Below are positions 1 through 6,317 of a stretch of DNA of 6,929 bases, in pieces; within the stretch, counting starts at the first letter, position 1; each line of letters begins with the position of its first letter. The notes under the pieces were generated by a model. The model did no database searches. It was not told the origin of the DNA and was given only the letters and a program-made list of their open reading frames with translations. The stretch is from contig DASVGV010000104.1 of NCBI GenBank assembly GCA_036379355.1, forward strand, positions 1 to 6,929, written 5' to 3'. The position numbers and the translations under genes are program-made. This stretch comes from CAJCIY01 sp036379355 (lineage in GTDB: Bacteria; Actinomycetota; Actinomycetes; Mycobacteriales; CAJCIY01).

Positions 1-914
1 CGACGTACCGCGGCATCGAGCAGCTGCCGGTCACCGGACACTCGTTCGCCCACGTACTCGGCGACGCCGCGGCACCGGCGAGCAACACGCTCCAGTACTT
101 CGAGATGGCCGGCAGCCGTGCCCTCGTCTCCGGCCACTGGAAGGCCGTACAGAAACACCGCACGGGCGTCGACTACGACACCGAGACGTGGGAGCTGTAC
201 GACCTGTCCGTCGACGCCTCCGAGTGCAACGACCTCGCCGAGACGCAGCCGGACAAGCTCGCCGAGCTCGTCGACCTGTGGTGGGCCGAGGCGGAGCGGC
301 ACGGCGTACTGCCGCTCGACGACCGGATGATCGAGCTGTTCGGAGCCCGGTTCCGCGACTACTCCCCGCACCCGGCGAGCCGACGGTACGTCTACCGGCC
401 GCCGATGCTGCCGATCCCGGCGCAGGCCTCGGCGGCGCTCGGCGGGCGCAGCGCCGACGTGCACGCCCGCGTCACCCACGCAGCCGGCGACGAGGGCGTG
501 CTGTTCGCCACCGGCACCGAGAACTCCGGCGTCTCGATCTTCGTGCAGAACGACCGCCTGGTGGTGGACTACAACGCGTTCGACGACCACACCGTCGTGG
601 AGTCGGACGTGCCCGTCCCGTCGGGAGACTCGACACTGACCGTGCGGCTGCGGCGCGGTCCCGGACGCAGCGGCACGGTCGACCTCGCCGTCGACGGCGT
701 CGACGCCGGGCACGCGGACCTCTCCCTGTTCATGCGGATCATGTCGTCGGTCGGGGCCAGCGTCGGGTACGACCACGGCTCGGCCGTCTCGCCGCGCTAC
801 CGCAGCCCGTACCCCTTCACCGGGACCCTGCACGAGATCGAGATCCAGCTCGTCCACCCACCCGCCGCGGACACCGCCGAAGCCGAACAGCGGTACGAGA
901 TGTCCCACCAGTGA
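1..914 (+). CDS. Type I arylsulfatase, C-terminal part (5'-truncated by window edge)
   Basis: The reading frame is open from the window edge (first whole codon at position 3) to TGA 912-914, giving 303 visible residues. The visible N-terminal part matches the end of the alkaline-phosphatase-fold core of arylsulfatases: YRGIEQLPVTGHSFA near residues 3-17, then FEMAGSRALVSGHWKAV, then WELYDL at residues 63-68, the hallmark C-terminal subdomain of these enzymes. Residues about 148-286 form a Gly/Val/Asp-rich beta-sandwich of the concanavalin/LamG type (GVLFATG, PFTGTLHEIEIQL), a common tail on mycobacterial AtsD-like arylsulfatases. The family hydrolyses sulfate esters using a formylglycine made from Cys or Ser. 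That active site lies upstream of the window, so catalytic competence cannot be judged. The stop overlaps the next gene's start by 4 nt, so the two are probably cotranscribed. Family assignment is firm; the substrate is unknown. Confidence 0.9.
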   Translation, partial: TYRGIEQLPVTGHSFAHVLGDAAAPASNTLQYFEMAGSRALVSGHWKAVQKHRTGVDYDTETWELYDLSVDASECNDLAETQPDKLAELVDLWWAEAERHGVLPLDDRMIELFGARFRDYSPHPASRRYVYRPPMLPIPAQASAALGGRSADVHARVTHAAGDEGVLFATGTENSGVSIFVQNDRLVVDYNAFDDHTVVESDVPVPSGDSTLTVRLRRGPGRSGTVDLAVDGVDAGHADLSLFMRIMSSVGASVGYDHGSAVSPRYRSPYPFTGTLHEIEIQLVHPPAADTAEAEQRYEMSHQ

Positions 915-1744
915 CCTCCCTGGCCGTCACCTTGCTGGGGACCGGCAGCCCGATCCCCGACCCGCATCGGGCCGGGCCCGCGACCCTCGTCGAGACCGGT
1001 GAGGAGCGGTACCTCGTCGACGCCGGCCGTGGGGTCCTCATGCGCCTGGCGGCCGCCGGGTCGTCGGCCGGCCAGCTGTCGGCGGTCCTCGTGACCCACC
1101 TGCACAGCGACCACATCACCGATCTTGGCGACGTGATCACCAGCCGCTGGGTGATGACGTTCGAGCCGACGCCGCTGACCATCGTGGGACCGGTGGGGAC
1201 GGCCGACGTGGTGGCGAACATCCTTGCGTCGCTGGGACCGGACATCTCCTACCGGATGGCGCACCACAGCGATCTGGACCACCGTCCGCCGGTCGCGGTC
1301 ACGGAGGTCACCGAGGGCGCCGTCGACCTCGGTGGTCACGTCCGGGTGTCCTGCGCGCCGAGCGACCACCGGCCGGTCGAGCCGAGCGTGGCCTATCGGT
1401 TCGACGCGGACGGGGCCTCGGTCGTGGTCGCCGGCGACACCGTCCCGTGTCCCGGACTCGATGCGCTGGCCGACGGCGCAGACGCCCTGGTGCACACCGT
1501 GATCCGCAAGGACGTCATCGCGACGCTGCCGATCCAGCGACTCGTCGACACGATGGACTACCACTCCTCTCCCGAGGAGGCGGCCGCGACCGCCCAGCGC
1601 GCCGGCGTCCGCACGCTCGTGCTCACGCACTACGTCCCGCCGATCCCGCCGGGCGGCGGCGACGACTGGCGAGCCCTCGCCGCCGCACACTTCGACGGCA
1701 CCGTCGAGGTCGGCGACGACCTGCACCGCATCGAGATCGCCTGA
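911..1744 (+). CDS. MBL-fold metallo-hydrolase, AtsA-like (type III arylsulfatase / RNase Z-like family)
   Basis: This 277-residue protein starts at GTG 911, which shares GTGA with the previous stop. The start is supported because the family's first strand (VTLLGTGSP, residues 6-14) follows at once. A longer in-frame extension into the sulfatase region is only an Arg-rich shadow. All metal ligands of a dinuclear zinc MBL enzyme are visible: HLHSDH at 63-68 (H63, H65, D67, H68), H153 in PSDH, D176 in VVAGDT and H240 in VLTHY. H218 (DYHSSPEE) matches the extra His of RNase Z-like members. There is no signal peptide, so it is probably cytosolic. From family knowledge, this subgroup includes RNase Z and the MBL-fold arylsulfatase AtsA of marine bacteria. 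Placement behind a type I arylsulfatase favours ester or sulfate-ester hydrolysis over tRNA processing, but that is inference; lactone or phosphodiester hydrolysis is possible. It ends convergently 21 bp from the tetR-type gene. Confidence 0.92.
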   Translation: MTSLAVTLLGTGSPIPDPHRAGPATLVETGEERYLVDAGRGVLMRLAAAGSSAGQLSAVLVTHLHSDHITDLGDVITSRWVMTFEPTPLTIVGPVGTADVVANILASLGPDISYRMAHHSDLDHRPPVAVTEVTEGAVDLGGHVRVSCAPSDHRPVEPSVAYRFDADGASVVVAGDTVPCPGLDALADGADALVHTVIRKDVIATLPIQRLVDTMDYHSSPEEAAATAQRAGVRTLVLTHYVPPIPPGGGDDWRALAAAHFDGTVEVGDDLHRIEIA

Positions 1745-1769
1745 ACCCGCCACCCGGTCGCGGGGTCAG
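1741..1769. terminator. Candidate bidirectional terminator hairpin spanning both stop codons
   Basis: CTGA-A-CCCGC (1741-1750) pairs with GCGGG-G-TCAG (1760-1769): nine pairs, one A/G mismatch and a 9-nt loop. The stem contains the TGA of the MBL gene (1742-1744) and the stop of the convergent TetR gene (1766-1768). There is no T tract on either side, as is common for actinobacterial terminators, so termination is inferred from position and structure only. Confidence 0.45.
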
Positions 1770-2386
1770 TGGGCGCGGCTGGCGAGCAGGGCCTGAAGAC
1801 CGGCCGTCCAGGCGGCGCCGATCCTGCGCTCGGACAGGCTCGACCCGGTACGCATGAGATCCCACGATTCGTACGACGTGAGGACGTCGACGAGGGCCAC
1901 CATCTCCCCCGCCGCGGCACGGTCGAGTCGCCGCAGCTCCGGCGCGAAGTGGCGGCGGATCTGGCGCAGCAGCAGGGCCCGCGTTCCGGTCAGCCGCTCG
2001 GCGATCAGCGGGTACTCGGGCGCGCGCACCCGTGCCAGGCGGGCGATCGGAGCGATCTCCCGGTAGAGCGCGAGGCGCGCGTCGACCAGCGCTGCGATGC
2101 GGACGTCGATCGTGCCCTCGCCGGCCCGGGGCACCTCGAACAGCGCCGCACAACGCTGGAAGTACAGGTCGATGGTCTCCCGTTGCAGGTCGTCCAGCCC
2201 GTCGAAGTAGCGAAAGACCGAGGAGACCGAGACCCCTGCCCGCTGTGCGATCGACTCCGTCGAGAGCGGGAACTCGCCCTCGTGCAGCAGGGCATACACG
2301 GCCTCGACGACAGCGGTCCGGTTGCGATCCCGTCGAGCCCGGCGCCCGTCGAGCGCGGCATCCAGCGTCTGGTCTCCCACGCTCAC
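1766..2386 (-). CDS. TetR/AcrR-family transcriptional repressor
   Basis: This is a 206-residue protein, a typical length for the family. Residues about 16-65 form the TetR DNA-binding domain. The helix-turn-helix runs from S42 to F61 (STESIAQRAGVSVSSVFRYF), followed by the usual D-x-L-x-x-L stretch. The remaining residues form the helical ligand-binding and dimerisation domain. I chose the GTG at 2386 because a GGAGG lies 10 nt upstream (plus-strand 2397-2401). Starting at GTG 2416 would add a ten-residue Gly/Ala leader (VTGGGGGGAA) that looks non-family, although 2416 cannot be excluded. The gene is divergent from the SRPBCC-sulfatase-DUF1330 operon, and a 25 bp palindrome lies between them. 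It most likely represses that operon and itself, and is released by a small ligand. The inducer is unknown. The neighbouring enzymes hint at a sulfated or hydrophobic compound, but this is inference. Confidence 0.93.
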   Translation of the reverse strand: MSVGDQTLDAALDGRRARRDRNRTAVVEAVYALLHEGEFPLSTESIAQRAGVSVSSVFRYFDGLDDLQRETIDLYFQRCAALFEVPRAGEGTIDVRIAALVDARLALYREIAPIARLARVRAPEYPLIAERLTGTRALLLRQIRRHFAPELRRLDRAAAGEMVALVDVLTSYESWDLMRTGSSLSERRIGAAWTAGLQALLASRAH

Positions 2387-2396
2387 CGCAGCACCG

Positions 2397-2401
2397 CCTC
2401 C
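2397..2401 (-). promoter_or_regulatory. Shine-Dalgarno GGAGG deciding the TetR start
   Basis: The minus strand reads GGAGG here, 10 nt before GTG 2386. It lies inside the frame if GTG 2416 were used instead, which is the main reason for preferring the shorter protein. The spacing is slightly long. Confidence 0.5.
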
Positions 2402-2423
2402 GCCCCCGCCGGTCACGACTCAT

Positions 2424-2448
2424 CTATTGACAGTGACGCTATCAGTAG
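2424..2448. promoter_or_regulatory. Candidate TetR operator: 25 bp imperfect palindrome in the divergent promoter region
   Basis: The left arm CTATTGACAG (2424-2433) and right arm CTATCAGTAG (2439-2448) are inverted repeats matching at 8 of 10 positions, around a 5 bp spacer TGACG. The inner core is TGACAG-N5-CTATCA. The site is AT-richer than its surroundings. It lies 38 bp before the repressor's GTG and 6 bp before the operon's ATG, where a TetR dimer would block both promoters. The minus strand carries a TAGCGT (-10-like TANNNT, 2441-2436) inside the palindrome, and the plus strand has TAGTGT at 2446-2451. These promoter calls are weak. The operator role is inferred from symmetry and position. 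Confidence 0.6.
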
Positions 2449-2454
2449 TGTCGG

Positions 2455-2910
2455 ATGGGTGGGGTGAGTTCCCTCGCGCGCAGCCGTACGGTGCACGCCT
2501 CCCCGGAGGCTGTGTGGAACGTCCTCGCCGACTTCGGCGCGATCAGCAGGTGGGCCACGAACGTCGACCACTCGTGCCTGCTGACCGAGCACGACGTCGG
2601 CGTGGGCGCGGCCCGTCGGGTCCAGGCCGCACGCACGACACTCATCGAGCGCATCGTGACGTGGCAGCCCCCGGCGAGATTGGCGTACGAGCTCGAGGGA
2701 CTGCCGCCGGCCGTGCGATCCGCCTGCAACCGTTGGGATCTGACCGCGGACGGCGCGGGGACCCGCGTGACGCTGACCACCACCGTCGACGCCGGACCGC
2801 GGCCGCCACAGCAGCTCGTCGCGCGTCTCGTCTGCCGACTGATCGGCCGCCAGTCCGACGTCATGCTCGCCGGCCTCACCGCTGCCACAGAAGGGTCCGC
2901 CCGTGTCTGA
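2455..2910 (+). CDS. SRPBCC (START/polyketide cyclase-like) small-molecule-binding protein
   Basis: This 151-residue protein has the family's typical length and opening pattern: SRTVHASPEAVWNVLADFG at about 8-26 (strand 1, then the two short helices), a W-x-x-N stretch, WQPPARLAYELEG in the middle sheet, GTRVTLTTTVDAG near 105-117, and a long amphipathic C-terminal helix (QQLVARLVCRLIG). The helix-grip fold forms a hydrophobic pocket for ligands such as lipids, polyketides or aromatics. Some members are cyclases or hydrolases, but no catalytic residues can be assigned here. The protein is probably cytosolic. The start is uncertain: ATG 2455 lies only 6 bp past the palindrome and has no Shine-Dalgarno sequence, which would suit a leaderless mRNA. 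GTG 2464 (VSSLARSR) has weak G-rich upstream sequence and is the alternative. It is the first gene of the operon and its end overlaps the next gene by 8 nt, so translation is probably coupled. Confidence 0.86.
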   Translation: MGGVSSLARSRTVHASPEAVWNVLADFGAISRWATNVDHSCLLTEHDVGVGAARRVQAARTTLIERIVTWQPPARLAYELEGLPPAVRSACNRWDLTADGAGTRVTLTTTVDAGPRPPQQLVARLVCRLIGRQSDVMLAGLTAATEGSARV

Positions 2911-5485
2911 CCGCCCGGACGTCGTCATCCTGCTCACCGACGAGGAGCGGGCCGTCCCGCCGTACGAGACTCCTGAGCTGCTCGCCTGGCGCGAACGCAC
3001 GCTCACGGGTCGGCGCTGGTTCGACGAGCACGGCGTCCGCTTCACCCGGCACTACACCGGGTCGCTGGCCTGCGTCCCGAGCCGGCCCACGTTGTTCACG
3101 GGGCACTACCCCGACCTGCACGGGGTCACCCAGACCGACGGCCTCGGCAAGATGGCCGACGACTCGCGGATGCGCTGGCTGCGCCGCGGCGAGGTGCCCA
3201 CCCTCGGCAACTGGTTCCGCGCCGGCGGCTACGACACCCACTACGACGGCAAGTGGCACATCTCCCACGCCGACCTCACCGACCCCGAGACGGGCCGGCG
3301 GCTCTCGACGAACGACGCCGGCGGGGTCGTGGACCCGGCCGCCGTGCAGGCCTACCTGGACGCGGATCCCCTGGCGGCGTACGGGTTCTCCGGCTGGGTC
3401 GGACCTGAGCCCCACGGCGGCGCGCTCAGCGACAGCGGTCTGCGTCGTGACCCGCTGGTGGCCGACCGCGTGGTCGCGTGGCTGACCGACCGCTATGCAC
3501 GGCGTCGAGCCGGCGATGCCGACGCGCTGCGCCCGTTCCTGCTGGTCGCCAGCTTCGTGAACCCGCACGACATCGTGCTGTTCCCCATCTGGACGCGCCG
3601 CAGCCCGCTCTCGCCGTCGCCGTTCGAGCCGCCGCACGTGCCGCCGGCGACGACGGCCGACGAGGACCTCTCGACGAAACCGGCGGCACAGATCGCCTAC
3701 CGGGCGGCCTATCCGACGGGGTACGGCCTGGCGCGCAATGTCAGCCGGTTGTACGAGAAAGGTGCCCAGGAGTACCGGGATCTCTACTACCGGCTGCACG
3801 CCGAGGTGGACGGGCCGCTCGATCGCGTCCGCCGCGCCGTCACCGAGGGCGGGTCCGAGAACGCCGTACTGGTCCGCACCTCGGACCACGGCGACCTGCT
3901 GGGTGCGCACGGCGGCCTGCACCAGAAGTGGTTCAACCTCTACGACGAGGCGACCCGGGTGCCGTTCGTCGTCGCCCGCGTGGGCACGCAGCAGACCGCA
4001 CCCCGCACCGTCGACGCCCCGACGTCACACGTGGACCTCGTCCCCACGTTGCTGGCGGCGGCCGGCATCGACGAGACGGCCACCGGCGCGGACCTCGCCC
4101 GGTCGTTCACCGAGGTGCACCCCCTCCCCGGCCGGGACCTGCTGCCGGTCGTCGACGGCGGCCCCGCGGACGCCGACCGCGCGGTCTATCTCATGACCCG
4201 CGACAACATGCTGGAGGGCGACAGTGGCGCGTCCGGGCTGGCCCGCCGCCTGGGACGCGCGGCGAATCCGCCTGCGCCGCTGCGGATCCGCGTACCTGCG
4301 CACGTCGGCTCCAACTTCGAGGGCCTCGTCGTCCGCATCCCCGACGAGGACGTACGAGGCGCCGGCGGCCATCTCTGGAAGCTGGTACGGACCTTCGACG
4401 ACCCGTCGACGTGGACCGAGCCGGGCGTGCGCCACCTGGCGGCCGACGGCCCCGGCGGGGCTACGTACCGCACCGAGGTCCTGCCCGACCAGTGGGAGCT
4501 GTACGACCTCACCGCCGACCCGGTCGAAGCGCGGAACCGCTGGACCGACGACGATCTCGACGACCTGCGCTCCCATCTGCGCGTGCAGCTGAAGGACCAG
4601 CGCGCCCGGGCCGTGCCCGAGCGGCACCAGCCCTGGCCGTACGAGTCACGCCGCCCGACGGCCGCGCCTGCGGCCAAGGCCCCGCCGCCACCCGCGCGGC
4701 TGCTGCGCCGCCTCGTCCAGCACCTGGGCCTGCACCCGGCCGACCCCGAGGCGGACCCGACACTCGACCTGGCCGGCCGCCGCGCCCTCGTCGTGTGCAC
4801 CAACCACGCCGTCCTCGACGTGGGCAAGGCGACCGGCGTGTTCGCGAGCGAGATGACGGTTCCGTACTACCTGTTCCTCGAGGCCGGCATGGAGGTCGAC
4901 GTGGCCAGCCCGCTCGGCGGCGTCGTACCCGTGGACCCGATGTCGCTGAAGCCGGTGCTGCGCAGTGCGAGCGACGACCGCTTCCTGGCCGACCCCGTCC
5001 TCCGCGAGAAGGTCACCGCGTCGCTGCCCGTCGGCGATCTCGACATGGCCGACTACGACGTCGTCTACTTGGCCGGCGGCTGGGGCGCGGCGTTCGACTT
5101 CGCCGGCTCCGAAGCCCTCGCGCTGGCGGTGACGAAGGCCAACGCCCTGGGCCGGCCGATCGGCGGGGTGTGCCACGGGCCGCTGGGACTCCTCGGCGCC
5201 ACCGCCGCCGACGGCAGCCCGCTCGTCGCGGGGCGGCGGATCTCCGCGGTCACCGACAAGCAGGTGCGCGAGCTCGGCATCACCGCGACCCCGCACCATC
5301 CCGAGTCCGATCTGCGCGCCCGCGGTGCCCTGTTCGAGAGCGCGACCCGCTTCCGCGACCCACTCGCGAACCATTGGGTGGTGGACGGAAATCTCGTCAC
5401 CGGCCAGAACCAGAACGCCGGCCCGATGGTGGCCCGCGAGCTCATGCGCCTCGCGGGTGAGCAGACCCTCGAGGAGGAGCGATGA
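2903..5485 (+). CDS. Sulfatase fused to a DJ-1/PfpI domain (860 aa)
   Basis: This is one uninterrupted frame with two enzyme modules. Residues 1 to about 585 are a type I sulfatase. VVILLTDEE holds the N-terminal metal site (D13; E14 replaces the usual second Asp). C57 in CVPSR matches the C-x-P-x-R formylglycine motif. GGYDTHYDGKWH carries K117 and H119 of the second signature. SDHGD holds D328 and H329, and H340 and K342 follow. WELYDL at 531-536 marks the C-terminal subdomain. A Pro/Ala-rich linker (about 586-620) leads to a DJ-1/PfpI domain (about 621-860). E650 resembles the conserved Glu, C757 in GGVCHGP is the nucleophile-elbow Cys followed by H758, and GQNQNAG lies near the end. Such domains include glyoxalases, chaperones and amidase-like enzymes. 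There is no signal peptide, so the protein is probably cytosolic. Activity would need a formylglycine-generating enzyme encoded elsewhere. The start is GTG 2903 with AGAAGGG 7-13 nt upstream; the stop overlaps the next ATG (ATGA). The substrate is unknown. Confidence 0.93.
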   Translation: MSDRPDVVILLTDEERAVPPYETPELLAWRERTLTGRRWFDEHGVRFTRHYTGSLACVPSRPTLFTGHYPDLHGVTQTDGLGKMADDSRMRWLRRGEVPTLGNWFRAGGYDTHYDGKWHISHADLTDPETGRRLSTNDAGGVVDPAAVQAYLDADPLAAYGFSGWVGPEPHGGALSDSGLRRDPLVADRVVAWLTDRYARRRAGDADALRPFLLVASFVNPHDIVLFPIWTRRSPLSPSPFEPPHVPPATTADEDLSTKPAAQIAYRAAYPTGYGLARNVSRLYEKGAQEYRDLYYRLHAEVDGPLDRVRRAVTEGGSENAVLVRTSDHGDLLGAHGGLHQKWFNLYDEATRVPFVVARVGTQQTAPRTVDAPTSHVDLVPTLLAAAGIDETATGADLARSFTEVHPLPGRDLLPVVDGGPADADRAVYLMTRDNMLEGDSGASGLARRLGRAANPPAPLRIRVPAHVGSNFEGLVVRIPDEDVRGAGGHLWKLVRTFDDPSTWTEPGVRHLAADGPGGATYRTEVLPDQWELYDLTADPVEARNRWTDDDLDDLRSHLRVQLKDQRARAVPERHQPWPYESRRPTAAPAAKAPPPPARLLRRLVQHLGLHPADPEADPTLDLAGRRALVVCTNHAVLDVGKATGVFASEMTVPYYLFLEAGMEVDVASPLGGVVPVDPMSLKPVLRSASDDRFLADPVLREKVTASLPVGDLDMADYDVVYLAGGWGAAFDFAGSEALALAVTKANALGRPIGGVCHGPLGLLGATAADGSPLVAGRRISAVTDKQVRELGITATPHHPESDLRARGALFESATRFRDPLANHWVVDGNLVTGQNQNAGPMVARELMRLAGEQTLEEER

Positions 5486-6303
5486 GCAGCGTGACCCCCC
5501 GGTACGGCAGCGTCGACGACGCGTACGCACGGCGGATGCTGGCCACCGCGCCGGAGGACGACGGCCCGGTCTGGATGGTCAACCTGATGAGCTACCGGCC
5601 GGTCGCGCAGTACGCCGATGGCCGCGAGACGACGTTGACCGGCCGGGAGGCCGACGACCTGTACAGCCCGCTGGAGGTCCTCGCCGCGATCGGCGCCGAG
5701 CCGGTGTTCTTCGCCGACGTGGACGCGCAGCTGCTGGGTACGGCGCCGGCATGGCACCGGGTCGCCGTGGTGAAGTACCCGACCCGCCGGTCGTTCGTGG
5801 AGATGCAGCAGCGGCCGGACTTCCAGGACAAACACGCGCACAAGGACGCGGGGATGGCGGAGACGATCATCACCGCCTGCCTGCCCATCCCGTCGCCGCA
5901 GGACGACGTCGACCTGGCCACCGTCCCGGACTGGAGCCAGGTGCCGCACCCGCCGACGGACGAGGACGGGCCCGTGACAGTCCTGCACCTCATCCGCTTC
6001 CATCCCGGCCAGGCGGATCAGGAGATGGTCTCGTACCAGAACCACGCCGCCGACGTGGCCGTCCCCCACGGCGTACGCATCTCCGGCTGGTTCGGGGTCG
6101 AGGGCACGATCGTCGGCGACGGCCGCTCCTGGGACCAGGCCCGCTTCAACGCGTTCCCCAGCAAGGCCGCGTTCCTCGACGTGGTCATGGACCCGGCCCG
6201 GCTCGAGGCCCAGCGGGCGCATCGCGAGGTGGCGATTGCCGACACGTACACGCTGATCCTCCGCCCACACCTCGACCGGCTGGCCGCCAGCACCGGTCGC
6301 TGA
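5482..6303 (+). CDS. Two-domain DUF1330-like dimeric alpha/beta-barrel protein
   Basis: This 273-residue protein has no signal peptide. ATG 5482 overlaps the fusion gene's stop as ATGA and is preceded by GGAGG (5473-5477), so it is almost certainly translated with it. Two ferredoxin-like halves can be seen. Half 1 (about 30-135) begins MVNLMSYRP and ends FQDKHAHKDAGMAETIITAC-LP. Half 2 (about 162-262) begins VTVLHLIRF and ends RLEAQRAHREVAIADTYTLI-LRP. Aligned with an offset of 127 residues, A119/A246, H120/H247, A126/A253, T128/T255 and P135/P262 are identical and many other positions are conservative. Members of the DUF1330/EthD-like dimeric alpha-beta barrel superfamily are small homodimeric proteins, mostly of unknown function, some acting on hydrophobic or aromatic intermediates. 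The duplication would mimic the dimer within one chain. The superfamily assignment is from remembered pattern; the enzymatic role is not established. Confidence 0.86.
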   Translation: MSSVTPRYGSVDDAYARRMLATAPEDDGPVWMVNLMSYRPVAQYADGRETTLTGREADDLYSPLEVLAAIGAEPVFFADVDAQLLGTAPAWHRVAVVKYPTRRSFVEMQQRPDFQDKHAHKDAGMAETIITACLPIPSPQDDVDLATVPDWSQVPHPPTDEDGPVTVLHLIRFHPGQADQEMVSYQNHAADVAVPHGVRISGWFGVEGTIVGDGRSWDQARFNAFPSKAAFLDVVMDPARLEAQRAHREVAIADTYTLILRPHLDRLAASTGR

Positions 6304-6317
6304 CCGGGGGCGGTCAG
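6300..6317. terminator. Candidate bidirectional terminator: perfect hairpin containing both stop codons
   Basis: CTGACCG (6300-6306), GGGG loop, CGGTCAG (6311-6317): a perfect 7 bp G/C-rich stem with a tetraloop. The TGA of the DUF1330-like gene (6301-6303) and the stop of the convergent small gene (6314-6316) are the paired ends of the stem. No T tract follows on either strand. The terminator role is inferred from structure and position between convergent genes. Confidence 0.5.

Noticed and set aside
188..910. In-frame upstream extension of the MBL hydrolase to 518 residues
   Set aside because: The extension is Arg/Ala/Pro-rich with no family match and lies fully inside the arylsulfatase frame. 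The MBL fold's first strand begins just after GTG 911.
2427..2451. TTGACA (2427-2432) and TAGTGT (2446-2451) as a sigma-70-type promoter
   Set aside because: The spacer is only 13 bp and TTGACA is part of the palindrome arm, so the pair is not convincing as -35/-10.
2876..3922. Minus-strand 348-codon frame opposite the sulfatase
   Set aside because: It shows antisense composition only and overlaps the sulfatase active-site coding region.
189..4510. Shared 18 nt sequence (GTGGGAGCTGTACGACCT) in the two sulfatase genes as a possible recombination site
   Set aside because: It encodes the conserved sulfatase motif WELYDL in both, so the identity follows from the protein motif plus codon bias.
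4640..4765. Possible sequencing frameshift or missed stop joining separate sulfatase and DJ-1 genes
   Set aside because: The frame is continuous through a linker of plausible composition, and no start with a ribosome binding site is evident before the DJ-1 domain. The fusion therefore looks genuine.
3478..5460. Second plus-strand open frame of 660 codons inside the sulfatase fusion
   Set aside because: It is extremely Arg/Pro-rich with no motif, a shifted-frame shadow of the real gene.
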